64,000 nt of DNA. Origin: Roseburia sp. 499 (lineage in GTDB: Bacteria; Bacillota; Clostridia; Lachnospirales; Lachnospiraceae). Positions within the stretch are counted from its first letter, which is position 1; each line of letters starts with the position of its first letter. The translations under genes were made by a program, and so were the position numbers. The stretch covers positions 2,728,001 to 2,792,000 of the forward strand of contig NZ_CP135164.1 of assembly GCF_001940225.2 (NCBI RefSeq). Direction: 5' to 3'. Shown in pieces: positions 9,609-20,035 of the stretch. The notes beneath the pieces were generated by a model that had not been told where the DNA came from, searched no databases, and saw only the letters and a list, made by a program, of their open reading frames with translations.

Positions 9609-11051
9609 TTAATATGCTTTTCCCCAATATACCAGTTTATGTGCAGGCTTTCCACAGCAAACACATACATCTGAAATTGGTTCCTGATCCTCTAACGGTA
9701 TGCAACGAGAGGTTGCTGTTGTATCTTCTTTTATCTTATCCTCACATGCCATATCGCCACACCACATTGCACGAATGAATCCCGGTTTATTCTCAACCGC
9801 ATCCTTAAATGCAGGATATGATTTTGCATCTGTAATATGAGAATCTCTATGTGCTTTCGCGCGTTCAAACATATTCTTTTGAATTGCTTCTAACAACTCC
9901 GGTACAACCTTTGTCACATCTTCAAGAGCACATTCTGTCTTCTCTCCGGTGTCACGACGTACCAATACACATTTTCCTGCCTCAATATCCTTCGGTCCTA
10001 ATTCTACACGAACTGGAATACCACGCATTTCCTGTTCTGAGAACTTCCATCCCGGACTCTTATCACTTTCATCTGTCTTTACACGGATTCCAGCCTTAGC
10101 CAATGCCTCTTTCACTTCTGCTGCTTTTTCCAAAACGCCTTCTTTATGCTGCTGAATTGGAATTACCATAACCTGTACCGGTGCAATTTTCGGTGGCAGT
10201 ACCAATCCGGAATCATCACCATGTACCATAATGATTGCTCCAATCAGACGTGTGGTCATTCCCCAGGAAGTCTGGTGTACATATTGAAGTTTATTATCCT
10301 TGTCTGTATACTGAATACCAAATGCTTTTGCAAATCCATCTCCAAAGTTGTGACTGGTACCGGACTGCAATGCTTTTCCGTCATGCATTAAGGCTTCAAT
10401 GGTATAAGTTGCTTCTGCCCCTGCAAATTTCTCTTTTTCTGTCTTTCTACCACGAATTACAGGCATTGCCAGAACTTCTTCACAGAAATCTGCATACAGA
10501 TTCAACATCTGAAGTGTTCTTGCTTCTGACTCTTCCGCCGTAGCATGAGCAGTATGTCCTTCCTGCCACAAAAATTCTCTGGAACGTAAGAAAGGTCTTG
10601 TCTCCTTTTCCCAACGTACGACAGAGCACCACTGATTATAACATTTTGGCAAATCACGATATGACTGCACTTCATTTGCATAGAAATCACAGAATAATGT
10701 CTCAGAAGTTGGTCTGACACAAAGTTTTTCCTGCAATTCATTTAATCCACCCTGGGTTACCCATGCAACTTCCGGTGCAAATCCTTCTACATGATCCTTT
10801 TCTTTTTCCAAGAGGCTTTCCGGTATAAACATTGGCATATATACATTTTCCACACCGGTTTCCTTAAATCTTGCATCCAACTCTTTCTGAATATTTTCCC
10901 AGATCGCATATCCTGCCGGCTTAATTATCATACAACCTTTCACGCTAGAATAAGCAATCAATTCTGCTTTCTTTACTACATCTGTATACCACTGTGCAAA
11001 GTCAGTATCCATAGATGTAATGGCTTCTACTAATTTTTTGTCCTTTGCCAT
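9609..11051 (-). CDS. proS: Prolyl-tRNA synthetase, archaeal/eukaryal type
   Basis: Charges tRNA-Pro with proline. The 480-aa protein is of the short form without the editing insertion, with motif 2 around [26 protein letters not shown], the anticodon-binding domain, and a C-terminal zinc-like domain ending [18 protein letters not shown], characteristic of the archaeal-type group. ATG 11051 follows AAAGGAG; the open frame extends back into the T-box leader, but that part is RNA control sequence. Expression is set by the T-box upstream. Confidence 0.97.
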   Translation of the reverse strand: MAKDKKLVEAITSMDTDFAQWYTDVVKKAELIAYSSVKGCMIIKPAGYAIWENIQKELDARFKETGVENVYMPMFIPESLLEKEKDHVEGFAPEVAWVTQGGLNELQEKLCVRPTSETLFCDFYANEVQSYRDLPKCYNQWCSVVRWEKETRPFLRSREFLWQEGHTAHATAEESEARTLQMLNLYADFCEEVLAMPVIRGRKTEKEKFAGAEATYTIEALMHDGKALQSGTSHNFGDGFAKAFGIQYTDKDNKLQYVHQTSWGMTTRLIGAIIMVHGDDSGLVLPPKIAPVQVMVIPIQQHKEGVLEKAAEVKEALAKAGIRVKTDESDKSPGWKFSEQEMRGIPVRVELGPKDIEAGKCVLVRRDTGEKTECALEDVTKVVPELLEAIQKNMFERAKAHRDSHITDAKSYPAFKDAVENKPGFIRAMWCGDMACEDKIKEDTTATSRCIPLEDQEPISDVCVCCGKPAHKLVYWGKAY

Positions 11052-11064
11052 TTTATTTTCTCCT

Positions 11065-11330
11065 TTTCTTAAAATATAAAAAGTGTTTCCTATGATATCA
11101 AAAAACGCCAGAGCTCCAATCCCTACTAGGGACCGGAATTCCGGCGGTACCACCCTGATTAAGTGATGCAAAGCATTACTTCTCTCATTCTCTTTATCGC
11201 AGAGATACGGCATACTTTCATATGCAGCTCCAAGGTAGGTTCTAGATGTTCTCATGAGGAATCTTCCACCAACCGATTCCCTCTCTGTACATGTTCCAAT
11301 CTGTACTAATCCTCTTCTTCACTTTTACTT
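11065..11330 (-). promoter_or_regulatory. T-box leader of proS
   Basis: The minus strand reads AGGGTGGTACCGC (11143-11155), the T-box core that pairs with the acceptor end of uncharged tRNA. Before it lie a stem I with AGAGGATTAGTA near 11320 and a distal hairpin GAGGGAATC/GATTCCTC (about 11250-11287). After the core, bases 11098-11147 form a terminator stem followed by T6. The likely specifier is the CCU within GAACCUACC, a proline codon, which fits proS; the exact specifier is inferred. Proline starvation should open the antiterminator. Confidence 0.92.
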
Positions 11331-11380
11331 ATCTATCAGTAACAGTTATTCTATTCCAATTCCATTCACTTGTCAAGAAC

Positions 11381-12625
11381 TTACCCTAAAGAACGGAAAC
11401 CTCTTTCCATATAATACTGTCTTATATTGCCCGCTACTCTTGTTCTAGCATGACATTCTCCATCCATATAAACACAAGCTCTTCCGCTTTCTTTTGCTTC
11501 ATAAAGAGCCTCATCTGCCTTTTTTCGCATTTGTTCAAAGTCAGCACTCCGTCTTGCATATCCACAAACTACACCCACGCTTACCGATACAAAAGGCAAG
11601 AAATTTTCTTCAGCCTGTGGAATATTCAAACTCTCTACATTTTCTTTCAATTTAATTGCCCAGTTCAGTGCCTCTCCCTTTTCCATTCCAGGGAGACAGA
11701 CTACAAATTCTTCACCGCCTACTCTGGCAGCAAGGTCTGACTTTTTGCCCGTCATCTTATGAATTTCCGCAGTAACTCTACGAATACAAGTGTCTCCCTC
11801 TAAATGTCCGAAATGATCATTATATTTTTTAAAATTATCAATATCAATCATAATAACCGCAACCATCCTATTGTTGCGTACGCATCCTGTCCAAACTCGC
11901 TCGAGACTACGCTCCAACCCCCTCCGGTTCAACAGATTCGTCATTGGGTCTGTCTCCGATAAGGTCTTTGCTGTATCAATCGCAGTAGCATCCGCTGCTC
12001 GCTGAAGAAAATTATAATATCCCTGCCTGGAAATAACACAACACATCAGCTGATTCGCCGATAAATAAATAACGTTCTCTATACCAAGTTTCTGATAGAA
12101 AATTAGAAACAAAAGAGCTGCTATCTGAATGCCCTGGCTCACTAAAAACTCCTTATTATTCCACAACGGAACAACAGCCAATACTGTTGTCATAATCCAA
12201 TATACTGACAATTTGAAAAAGGTACGTTCAGACATGAAAGTTGCTGTAAGCATCAGCGTTGCAAAAATCAGCCAAAACAAATAAAGTTGTAAACGCATAT
12301 CCCACTTTTTCCGACTAGAAAGCCACCGATAGGATCTTAGGATATATACTCCTGCGTACAACTCCGCCAGCACCATAAACGGTGCCATAATATAAGGTTT
12401 TATTGTTCCTGCTGTCTGAATTTGCAGAACAAGGGAATTCACGAAAAAAAGTATAAAAAAGCAGACCGATGCTATCAACATCCGCCGAACGTTTTCCTTT
12501 TGTACTCGCCTTGTATAAACAAAACGTCCTTTTTTCTCCCTCTCCTGTCCTTTCACGTTTCCACCTGCACTTTTCTGATTAGCACATTTTACCACATTTT
12601 TCCTTACTATTATATCAATATTCAC
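11381..12625 (-). CDS. Membrane diguanylate cyclase (GGDEF)
   Basis: Makes the second messenger cyclic di-GMP. The 414-aa protein has about six transmembrane helices (residues 48-205) forming a sensor, then a GGDEF domain with the metal site IDIDNFKKYND and the active loop RVGGEEF. The position of the product-inhibition I-site (RxxD five residues before GGEEF) reads KKSD, so allosteric inhibition is probably absent. The GTG start overlaps the stop of the preceding gene (GTGA), implying coupling; a GTG near 12555 behind AGGTGG is another possible start. An HD-GYP protein 5 kb away could degrade the product. Confidence 0.9.
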   Translation of the reverse strand: MNIDIIVRKNVVKCANQKSAGGNVKGQEREKKGRFVYTRRVQKENVRRMLIASVCFFILFFVNSLVLQIQTAGTIKPYIMAPFMVLAELYAGVYILRSYRWLSSRKKWDMRLQLYLFWLIFATLMLTATFMSERTFFKLSVYWIMTTVLAVVPLWNNKEFLVSQGIQIAALLFLIFYQKLGIENVIYLSANQLMCCVISRQGYYNFLQRAADATAIDTAKTLSETDPMTNLLNRRGLERSLERVWTGCVRNNRMVAVIMIDIDNFKKYNDHFGHLEGDTCIRRVTAEIHKMTGKKSDLAARVGGEEFVVCLPGMEKGEALNWAIKLKENVESLNIPQAEENFLPFVSVSVGVVCGYARRSADFEQMRKKADEALYEAKESGRACVYMDGECHARTRVAGNIRQYYMERGFRSLG

Positions 12626-13659
12626 GAAAACTTACAACAATAAATTTCTCTTATCAAAATGTAAGAAAAAGGTCCTAATGCAAATCCCCAAATTCCGTAC
12701 AGATTTAATCCCACATAAATACTAGCAATGACTAGCAACGGATGCATTCCCAGCTTATCACCTACCAGTTTGGGTTCCAGACTCTCTCTCAAAAGGCTGC
12801 ATATAGCATAAATAGCCGCACAAATGGCTGCCATCATATATTTCCCCTGAACAATCTCAAATATCGCCCAAGGAATCAGTATCGTCCCTGTCCCCAGAAA
12901 TGGCATAGCATCACACAATCCAATTCCGCACCCTATCAACAGTGCATATCTATTTTTCGCAAAATATAATCCTACCACACAAGCAGTGGAAACAATCAGC
13001 ATAATAACCAGTTGCGCCCGAATGTAAGCTCCTCCTGCTTCATAGGTCCGACGGCACACCTTAAGCCCCACCTTTCCCACCGGATGTTCCTCCAAGCCCT
13101 TTCTGATTTTATGATAATCCCGCAAAATCAGTATCGTACTTATAATTACGATGAAACAAACTCCACTCACCACTAATAAATTCTTAGCATAACCAAAAGT
13201 ACCATCCATGAGAGACGGAAGAATCTTTTCTTCTACCTGCCTCTGAAACTTTGGAATATAAACATCCACATTTCTTTGTAATTCCTCTGCCCGAATCCCG
13301 GTAATTGCCTCCATTTGTCCACAACAATTCTCCCATATCATACCTGCTTTCCTTTGGTAGTACTCCAGATTGGAAATTATATGCCGTACCTGTTCCAGAA
13401 GACTCCACAAAAACATCACCAAGACCGAACCTATAAGTACTACCAGACTTCCTACAATAACAACAGAAGCTATTCCACGCTTTATTTTCATTTTCTGATT
13501 TAGTTTTTCTACCACTGGATTCAGCAGCTTTGCAAAAAGAAACGCAATAAAAAAAGGAACCACCAACGGCAGTAACCAGCGGACACACGCATATACTGCA
13601 ATGGTAATTCCCAATATTCTGCCAATTCTACACATACTTTTTCTCATTTCATCTTTCAT
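12622..13659 (-). CDS. AI-2E family membrane protein, YtvI-like
   Basis: A 345-aa protein with an N-terminal helical pair (LLPLVVPFFIAFLFAKLLNPVVEKLNQK) and a C-terminal five-helix block with GLCDAMPFLGTGTILIPWAIFEIVQGKY, the AI-2E transporter-family pattern. Sporulating Firmicutes carry such a protein as YtvI, which is linked to sporulation; the transported substrate is not known. ATG 13659 is preferred because longer frames would overlap the upstream gene; its ribosome site is weak. It is the fourth gene of a run from the histidine kinase. Confidence 0.85.
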   Translation of the reverse strand: MKDEMRKSMCRIGRILGITIAVYACVRWLLPLVVPFFIAFLFAKLLNPVVEKLNQKMKIKRGIASVVIVGSLVVLIGSVLVMFLWSLLEQVRHIISNLEYYQRKAGMIWENCCGQMEAITGIRAEELQRNVDVYIPKFQRQVEEKILPSLMDGTFGYAKNLLVVSGVCFIVIISTILILRDYHKIRKGLEEHPVGKVGLKVCRRTYEAGGAYIRAQLVIMLIVSTACVVGLYFAKNRYALLIGCGIGLCDAMPFLGTGTILIPWAIFEIVQGKYMMAAICAAIYAICSLLRESLEPKLVGDKLGMHPLLVIASIYVGLNLYGIWGFALGPFSYILIREIYCCKFS

Positions 13660-13693
13660 ATTTTTAGTATGTGTCAGATGACATTTTTTATTC

Positions 13694-14359
13694 TTAATTT
13701 TTAAACAGGCTACCCTGAGGCTCCACTTCAAATTCCATCTGCTTACCGGTAACCGGATGCACAAATGCTGTTTTCACCGAGCACAGTCCAACCGGTTGAT
13801 ATCCCGCCGAACAATTAGAATTATACTTTTTATCACCCACTAGTGGATGTCCCGCATACGCCATTTGTACTCGTATTTGATGATGTCTGCCTGTATCTAA
13901 TTGGACTTTCACCAGGGAATTATCTTCCATTTCCCGTTCTACCTTATAAGTAAGTCTTGCACGCTTAGCCCCCTTTGTTCCTTCCATTACTACCTTAGAA
14001 GTGTTCGTTCTGCCATCACGCAACAAATAATTCTCCAGTACGCCAGACTTTTCCTTCCATTTTCCTTCTACCACCGCAAGATACTGCTTGTCCATCTGTC
14101 TTTCTTGTACCTGACGGTTTAAATTTGCCGCCGCTTCTTTTGTCCTCGCAAATACCATAACCCCTTCCACCGGCTGATCCAACCGATGCACAATAAATAT
14201 CTGATTATTCTCTTTTTTTCTAGTGTAATAATTCCGCAGTAAACTCACCATATCCTGTTGTCCCACTTTGGGAGTTTGAACCGGAATTCCCGGCAGTTTA
14301 TGACACACTACAACTGTCTCATCCTCATATATAATCTGTATTTGTTCCTTCATAATCAC
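13694..14359 (-). CDS. RluA-family pseudouridine synthase
   Basis: Isomerises a uridine in ribosomal or transfer RNA. The 221-aa protein has the catalytic motif HRLDQPVEGVMVF with the essential aspartate, and GRHHQIRVQMAYAGHPLVGDKKY near the C-terminus. It lacks the N-terminal S4 domain found in RluC/RluD. The ATG overlaps the stop of the response-regulator gene (ATGA), so the two are translationally coupled. The target uridine cannot be told. Confidence 0.93.
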   Translation of the reverse strand: MIMKEQIQIIYEDETVVVCHKLPGIPVQTPKVGQQDMVSLLRNYYTRKKENNQIFIVHRLDQPVEGVMVFARTKEAAANLNRQVQERQMDKQYLAVVEGKWKEKSGVLENYLLRDGRTNTSKVVMEGTKGAKRARLTYKVEREMEDNSLVKVQLDTGRHHQIRVQMAYAGHPLVGDKKYNSNCSAGYQPVGLCSVKTAFVHPVTGKQMEFEVEPQGSLFKN

Positions 14360-15045
14360 ACCTTGAACCGATATCCTACACCCCAGATTGTCTCGATATA
14401 TTGTGGTTTTGCTGTATTAAACTCGATTTTTTCACGAATCTTTTTTATATGCACTGTAACTGTTGCAATGTCTCCTACCGATTCCAAATCCCATATTTCG
14501 CTAAATAATTCTTCTTTCGTAAACACTCTGTTGGGATTCTGCGCCAAAAAGGCCAACAAATCAAATTCTTTGGTCGTAAACTGCTTCTCTTCCTCATTGA
14601 CCCACACTCTTCTTGCCGTTTTATCAATCTTCAGGCCACGAATCTCAATGATATCATTATCCTTTACATTGCTATTAATTAATCTTTCATACCGTGAAAG
14701 ATGTGCCTTCACTCTTGCCACCAGCTCACTTGGCGAAAATGGTTTGGTAATATAGTCATCTGCCCCTAATCCCAGACCGCGTATCTTATCTATATCATCC
14801 TTTTTGGCTGATACCATAAGAATTGGTGTATTTTTGGCCTCGCGAATTCTCTTGCATATCTCAAACCCATCCACGCCCGGTAACATCAAATCCAAAATAT
14901 ACATATCGAATTCTTCGCTTAATGCTCTTGCAAGTCCTCTGTTTCCATCGTTTTCGATTTCAACCTCAAACCCACTCAATTCCAGATAATCTTTTTCCAA
15001 GTCTGCAATTGCCACTTCATCTTCAATAATCAATACTTTACTCAA
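14356..15045 (-). CDS. OmpR/PhoB-type response regulator
   Basis: A 229-aa two-domain regulator: a receiver with the acidic pair EDE near residue 9, phospho-accepting Asp in MYILDLMLPG (about 53) and Lys in DYITKPFSPSE; then a winged-helix DNA-binding domain ending YIETIWGVGYRF. It overlaps the downstream-ending kinase gene by 4 bases and is its cognate partner. The regulon is not visible, though pseudouridine synthase, YtvI and GGDEF genes follow in the same direction. Confidence 0.97.
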   Translation of the reverse strand: MSKVLIIEDEVAIADLEKDYLELSGFEVEIENDGNRGLARALSEEFDMYILDLMLPGVDGFEICKRIREAKNTPILMVSAKKDDIDKIRGLGLGADDYITKPFSPSELVARVKAHLSRYERLINSNVKDNDIIEIRGLKIDKTARRVWVNEEEKQFTTKEFDLLAFLAQNPNRVFTKEELFSEIWDLESVGDIATVTVHIKKIREKIEFNTAKPQYIETIWGVGYRFKV

Positions 15046-16523
15046 TTTATAACCTCCTGATATTTTCGTATTACAAAGTACATAATCGTTCCAGAGCCTT
15101 CCTTACTGTTCGCCCATATTTTGCCCCCATGATCCTCTATAATCTTCCTTACAATAGAAAGGCCGATTCCACTGCCACCGGTGGCAGAATTACGCGAAGC
15201 GTCTGTCCGATAAAATCGGTCAAAAATATACGGTAAATCCTTTGCTGCGATGCCTTTTCCGTTATCCTCTAATTCTACCTGGATAAAATCACCTACATCT
15301 CGAATGCGAATATTAATAAAACCTTGTCGCTTGTCCAAATATTTAACAGAATTACTAATAATATTGTTGATTACTCTGCGCAACTGCTCCGGATCTGCAA
15401 TAATCTGTACATCCGCATCTACATAATCGATATAAGTAAGCTTGATGTTTTCTGCTTCCAGTTCCACCCCTACTTCTTCTACACAGTCATTAAAATAATC
15501 CGCCACATTAATCCGCTTAAAATTATAAGGAATCTTATTTGCATCTATCTTAGAATACAAGGTCAACTCATTGATTAATGTATCCATCTCGTTTGCCTTA
15601 TTATATATAGTCCGAATATACTTGTCCTGTTTTTCCGGTGTATCCGCTACCCCATCGATAATTCCTTCTACATATCCCTTAATAGCAGTAATCGGAGTCT
15701 TCAAATCATGGGAAATATTGCTAATTAATACTTTACTCTCTTTTTCACTGGCAATCTTCTCCTCCGCAGACTCTTTCAGCCGCAAACGCATATCCTCAAA
15801 GTTACGGCATAACTCTCCAATCTCATCATTTCCCTCTGCCTCAATCGTAAAATCCAGATTCCCCGCCTTAATATTCTGTGCTGCACCTTGGAGCTTCCGA
15901 ATCGGATTAATAATTCCCCGATAAATCCAGATTGTCAACATTCCACCGGTAAATATCAGAATCAAAATAACCGATATTCCCATATCAATTACCATCTTCT
16001 TCACTTCGGGAACAATCTTCTCCATACTGGTAACAATGAATGCCGTTCCTTCACTGTCATCGGAATAGGTAAAATCAATCTGTTTTAGCAGTACCTGGGC
16101 TTCTCCCTCTATATAGATCCCAGATGCACTTTCTGCTGATTCATTGGCATATTCCGGCAACTTTTCCGATACCTCCGGATTTATATCTTTCCCATATATG
16201 ATATTGTCTTCTTTCCGAACAATCAGATAAGAATACTTTCCTGCAAGTTCCTGATTTATTTTTTCCAGATACGCCTGCTCCTCCAGCTTCTCCGGTTCTT
16301 CCTTCGCAACCTTCTGCAACGCTTCATAATCTGCTTTTGTAAAATGACTTAATACCTTAATGGAATTTGTCAGATACTCATACGCGCCGCCATCTATATT
16401 ATATGCCTGCCGGACTGTTCGCATCTGAAACTCTCCAAACCCCCAGATAGTAGCTCCTGCCAATAACACAGGCACAAATATGATAATGCAAAAAGAAATG
16501 ATCAATCTGGTTCTAAGTTTCAT
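15042..16523 (-). CDS. Sensor histidine kinase
   Basis: A 493-aa kinase with a membrane helix at the N-terminus, an extracellular sensing part of about 160 residues, a second helix (about 186-208), HAMP, the HisKA phospho-site in ISNISHDLKTPITAIKGY, and the ATP-binding boxes N (NNIISNSVKY), G1 (DNGKGI) and G2 (GGSGIGLSIVRKI). ATG 16523 follows AAAGGA; a 13-codon longer frame is less likely. Translation of the kinase and regulator is coupled by a 4-base overlap. Confidence 0.96.
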   Translation of the reverse strand: MKLRTRLIISFCIIIFVPVLLAGATIWGFGEFQMRTVRQAYNIDGGAYEYLTNSIKVLSHFTKADYEALQKVAKEEPEKLEEQAYLEKINQELAGKYSYLIVRKEDNIIYGKDINPEVSEKLPEYANESAESASGIYIEGEAQVLLKQIDFTYSDDSEGTAFIVTSMEKIVPEVKKMVIDMGISVILILIFTGGMLTIWIYRGIINPIRKLQGAAQNIKAGNLDFTIEAEGNDEIGELCRNFEDMRLRLKESAEEKIASEKESKVLISNISHDLKTPITAIKGYVEGIIDGVADTPEKQDKYIRTIYNKANEMDTLINELTLYSKIDANKIPYNFKRINVADYFNDCVEEVGVELEAENIKLTYIDYVDADVQIIADPEQLRRVINNIISNSVKYLDKRQGFINIRIRDVGDFIQVELEDNGKGIAAKDLPYIFDRFYRTDASRNSATGGSGIGLSIVRKIIEDHGGKIWANSKEGSGTIMYFVIRKYQEVIN

Positions 16524-16728
16524 AAAAAATCCTTTCTTTCCATTTTTGTATTTTAATATCATTATATCAATGTTTTCGATAAAATCCTATGCAATTTTTC
16601 TAAACTTTTATAAAAAATGTATAAACTGCCAAAATATAAACTTTTTATAAACAATGTAGAAAAAGCATCCTTTTTGTCATTCAAATATGCTATACTGTGA
16701 ATATATATACCAACAGGAGGATGAACCT

Positions 16729-17202
16729 ATGAATCTAAAAAATTCCAGATTTGAATGGGTGTGTAAAAAAACAGAATCTACCGGCCAGAAATTTCTACGC
16801 CTTGTTGCTCAATGGGGCTGTATCCTTTTTGGTTTTCTGACTCTGCTTTTTATGTATTATATTCCTTTTCTTATTGTTACAGTTATCTGTGCGATTGCCT
16901 GGTTTGTATTATTCCGCAATCGCAAAACAGAATACGAATTTGATTATTTATCCGGAGACCTGGCTATTTTCAAAATATCTAACGGTATTCGCAGAAAAAA
17001 GAAATTCACTTGTAACTTGGATAACATTCAGTATATAAAAAAGGGAATCGATAATCAAAATTCTGTCAAAAAATTCTACTTTGACCCGGAACTCGTATAT
17101 AGTGTGCAGGTATCTATTCCAGACGGAACCTATACACTGCTCATCGAAACAGACGAACGCTTTCTTCAAATACTGGACCAAGAACAAAAATTACGTAAAT
17201 AA
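16729..17202 (+). CDS. Hypothetical two-helix membrane protein
   Basis: A 157-aa protein with two membrane helices close together (about residues 23-65), then a soluble C-terminal domain with alternating strands (EYEFDYLSGDLAIFKI ... YSVQVSIPDGTYTLLIETDERF), suggesting a small PH-like or YcxB-like fold. I do not recognise a function. The ribosome site CAGGAGG lies 8 bases before the ATG. It stands alone between divergent and convergent neighbours and has a good terminator. Confidence 0.8.
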   Translation: MNLKNSRFEWVCKKTESTGQKFLRLVAQWGCILFGFLTLLFMYYIPFLIVTVICAIAWFVLFRNRKTEYEFDYLSGDLAIFKISNGIRRKKKFTCNLDNIQYIKKGIDNQNSVKKFYFDPELVYSVQVSIPDGTYTLLIETDERFLQILDQEQKLRK

Positions 17203-17207
17203 TACAG

Positions 17208-17246
17208 AAGCCTTATGACATCAATCAACTGTCATAAGGCTTTTAT
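17208..17246. terminator. Bidirectional terminator
   Basis: A perfect 13-bp stem (17208-17220 with 17230-17242) followed by TTT on the plus strand lies between two convergent genes ending at 17202 and 17257. Confidence 0.9.
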
Positions 17247-17256
17247 ATTTTCAATA

Positions 17257-18348
17257 TTATATAATCTTTGTGATAGAAAGGTCGGTATGCTGTGTTAAAT
17301 CCATAATCTTTCCATCATCCATCTGAATCATCGGTTGTGTCAAATGACTCGAATTAATCATAACAATTGTGCCACTCTGCCCATTACTTAACAATACTCT
17401 GTTGTGCTGATAAGAGTTGGCTATATGACTCAAAAATGTAAGAATATACTGCGGATGATACTTCTGCAATCCTTCCTTTTCAAACGCGTCAATTACCTGG
17501 AACGGACACAACGGTGCACGATAGGAACGTGCTGCTGTCATAGCATCATATACATCTGCAATCGCTATAATCTGTGCAAAAGAATCAATCTCATCATCTT
17601 TCAATCCCTGAGGATAACCACTTCCGTCGCAACGTTCATGGTGCTGCAATGCCGCACGTTTTACACGAACATCTAAAGGAAGATCTTTTAATATCTTATA
17701 TCCCAGTAATGTATGCTGTTGCACTCTTGCATACTCTTCATCTGTATATTTTCCCGGTTTATTCAATAATTCCGCAGGCAATACTGTTTTGCCAATATCA
17801 TGCAAAATTCCACACAGTGTAATCATTTCCAGGTCTTCTTTTGAAAAATGCAACCATTCTCCCAATGTTCTGGCTATCAATGCTACATTCATACTGTGGG
17901 CATAAATACTATCATCAATCTGGCGCATATTATGCAACATATCCAATAATCCCATGGTAGTAGATGCCTTGGACAGCAATTCTGAAGCTCCTGCTAAAAG
18001 TCCATCTGTATTTACTGTCCCATCCGACTGACAGATAGTAGCAAAAGAATCCTTTACCATCCCCAGATTCTTAGTATAATCAATCTGAAAGTTCATAAAT
18101 TCCGGTCGACGTTTCACCTGCTGTGAATAAGAGGTTCTTGGAATAAATACCTGTTCTTCCGATGACTTCTCTTCTGTCGTTTTTTCTTCTTCTACTCCTG
18201 CTGATGTAATACCGTAAAAAAATAATCGTGATATCAATGCTGTTGTTAACATCGTTCCTTCTTCTATAATAAGTTGTCCACGATTACTATACACCGGCTT
18301 TGCTGTTTTCATTCCCGGACGCAGGTCCTCCACGGCGTATGTTTTCAT
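17257..18348 (-). CDS. HD-GYP cyclic di-GMP phosphodiesterase
   Basis: Expected to hydrolyse cyclic di-GMP. The 363-aa protein has an N-terminal domain of about 50 residues common in these proteins (MKTYAVEDLRPGMKTAKPVY...), a Glu/Ser linker, and an HD-GYP domain with His151 (YAHSMN), HD at 183-184 within LHDIGK, HH at 236-237 and GYP at 244-246. All metal-binding residues look intact. It has no receiver or membrane segment, so its input signal is unclear. Confidence 0.93.
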   Translation of the reverse strand: MKTYAVEDLRPGMKTAKPVYSNRGQLIIEEGTMLTTALISRLFFYGITSAGVEEEKTTEEKSSEEQVFIPRTSYSQQVKRRPEFMNFQIDYTKNLGMVKDSFATICQSDGTVNTDGLLAGASELLSKASTTMGLLDMLHNMRQIDDSIYAHSMNVALIARTLGEWLHFSKEDLEMITLCGILHDIGKTVLPAELLNKPGKYTDEEYARVQQHTLLGYKILKDLPLDVRVKRAALQHHERCDGSGYPQGLKDDEIDSFAQIIAIADVYDAMTAARSYRAPLCPFQVIDAFEKEGLQKYHPQYILTFLSHIANSYQHNRVLLSNGQSGTIVMINSSHLTQPMIQMDDGKIMDLTQHTDLSITKII

Positions 18349-18457
18349 TCTCCAATTCCCCCTATCACGCAGTCTAAAACTGCATAATAACTACTCAATA
18401 TACATTTTAGTATAAAAATAAAAGTTATCTTTGTCAATAGTTTCCAGTATTTTACCC

Positions 18458-18486
18458 TTGACTTTGTATATCAAACGTAGTATGTT
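18458..18486 (+). promoter_or_regulatory. Promoter of the SAM riboswitch/metK unit
   Basis: TTGACT (18458-18463) and TATGTT (18481-18486) are spaced by 17 bp; transcription would begin about 35 bases before the riboswitch. Confidence 0.75.
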
Positions 18487-18525
18487 ATCTATAGAAGATT
18501 TGAAAATTCCATATTGTATAAATTT

Positions 18526-18676
18526 CTCTTATTCAGAGTGGTGGAGGTACATAGGACCTGTGAAGCCACGGCAACCCCTATTCGGAAGGTGCCAACCTGA
18601 GCGAGCAATCGAACAATAAGAGGATTTGATTATCTTTATTAACTATCGAGTCCGCTTATTTTAAGCGGATTTTTTT
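18526..18676 (+). promoter_or_regulatory. SAM-I (S-box) riboswitch with terminator
   Basis: The closing P1 stem is CTCTTATT (18526-18533) with AATAAGAG (18615-18622). Inside are the S-box signatures CAGAGTGGTGGAGG, GTGAAGCCACGGCAACC and AAGGTGCCAACCTG. An intrinsic terminator follows at 18651-18669 (TCCGCTTA/TAAGCGGA) with T7. S-adenosylmethionine binding should favour the terminator, shutting off metK, whose enzyme makes that ligand. Between the terminator and metK (18677-18772) only the ribosome site is seen. Confidence 0.97.
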
Positions 18677-18772
18677 ATATCATAGGAAAGACCTTGTTGC
18701 ATTAAAGTACGAAAGAATATGACTTCCTTATGATATAAAAAACGTTCTTATACAAAAAGGAGGAAACAACAA

Positions 18773-19960
18773 ATGGAAAAAAGATTATTTACATCTGAAT
18801 CCGTAACAGAAGGACATCCTGACAAAGTCTGCGATGCAGTATCCGATGCAATCTTAGACGCGTTAATGGAACAAGACCCTATGAGCCGTGTGGCATGTGA
18901 AACTGCTGCCTGCACCGGTTTCGTATTAGTAACAGGTGAAATTACTACCAGCGCTTATGTAGATATTCCTAAAATTGTGCGTGACACCGTAAAGGAAATC
19001 GGCTATGACCGTTCCGAATATGGATTTGACGGAAATACATGTGCTGTATTTACTGCTATTGACGAACAATCTTCCGATATCGCAATGGGTGTAGACAAGG
19101 CTCTGGAAGCAAAGGAAAACAAAATGTCTGATGCAGAACTGGAAGCTATTGGTGCCGGAGACCAGGGTATGATGTTCGGTTATGCAACCAACGAAACACC
19201 GGAACTGATGCCATACCCAATTTCTCTGGCTCACAAATTATCACGCCAGCTGACTAAAGTTCGCAAAGACGGTACTTTAAAATATTTAAGACCAGATGGA
19301 AAAACTCAGGTTTCCGTAGAATATGATGAAAATGATAAGCCAATCCGCTTAGAAGCAGTTGTATTATCTACTCAGCATGACCCGGATGTAACCCAGGAAC
19401 AGATTCACGCTGACATCAAAAAATATGTATTTGACCCAATTCTTCCAGCTGAACTGATTGACGATAATACCAAGTTCTTCATCAATCCAACCGGACGTTT
19501 TGTAATTGGTGGACCTCACGGAGATGCAGGTCTTACCGGACGTAAGATTATCGTAGATACATACGGCGGATATGCACGTCACGGCGGCGGAGCTTTTTCC
19601 GGAAAAGACTGCACTAAGGTAGACCGTTCCGCAGCTTACGCAGCACGTTATGTTGCTAAAAATATCGTTGCTGCCGGACTTGCTGATAAGTGTGAAATTC
19701 AGCTTTCTTATGCAATCGGTGTTGCACAGCCTACCTCCATCATGGTTGATACCTTTGGAACAGGCAAAGTTTCTGACGAGAAGTTAGTAGACATCATCCG
19801 CGAAAACTTTGATTTGCGTCCAGCCGGAATTATCAAGATGTTAGACTTAAGAAGACCAATTTACAAGCAGACTGCTGCTTATGGTCACTTTGGACGTAAT
19901 GATTTAAATCTTCCATGGGAAGCAACAGATAAAGTAGATTTGTTGAAAAAATACTTATAA
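18773..19960 (+). CDS. metK: S-adenosylmethionine synthetase
   Basis: Makes S-adenosylmethionine from methionine and ATP. The 395-aa protein carries the substrate motifs [26 protein letters not shown] and [13 protein letters not shown]. The length is typical. The ribosome site AAAGGAGG is followed by ATG at 18773. It is a single-gene unit with feedback through the SAM-I riboswitch. Confidence 0.98.
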   Translation: MEKRLFTSESVTEGHPDKVCDAVSDAILDALMEQDPMSRVACETAACTGFVLVTGEITTSAYVDIPKIVRDTVKEIGYDRSEYGFDGNTCAVFTAIDEQSSDIAMGVDKALEAKENKMSDAELEAIGAGDQGMMFGYATNETPELMPYPISLAHKLSRQLTKVRKDGTLKYLRPDGKTQVSVEYDENDKPIRLEAVVLSTQHDPDVTQEQIHADIKKYVFDPILPAELIDDNTKFFINPTGRFVIGGPHGDAGLTGRKIIVDTYGGYARHGGGAFSGKDCTKVDRSAAYAARYVAKNIVAAGLADKCEIQLSYAIGVAQPTSIMVDTFGTGKVSDEKLVDIIRENFDLRPAGIIKMLDLRRPIYKQTAAYGHFGRNDLNLPWEATDKVDLLKKYL

Positions 19961-19980
19961 AATAATTCTTTTAGATTATC

Positions 19981-20014
19981 AACAGAGGCAGTTGCTAAAG
20001 CAACTGCCTCTGTT
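19981..20014. terminator. Bidirectional terminator between metK and murA
   Basis: A nearly perfect palindrome, AACAGAGGCAGTTGCT with its complement (19981-19996 and 19998-20013), stands between the two convergent stop codons. Confidence 0.88.
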
Positions 20015-20035
20015 CTATACATTCGATATACGATT

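Noticed and set aside
9356..9670. Minus-strand open frame of 104 codons over the putative RNA gene
   Set aside because: It overlaps the proS 3' end in another frame and crosses the terminator stem, with no ribosome site. It is a shadow.
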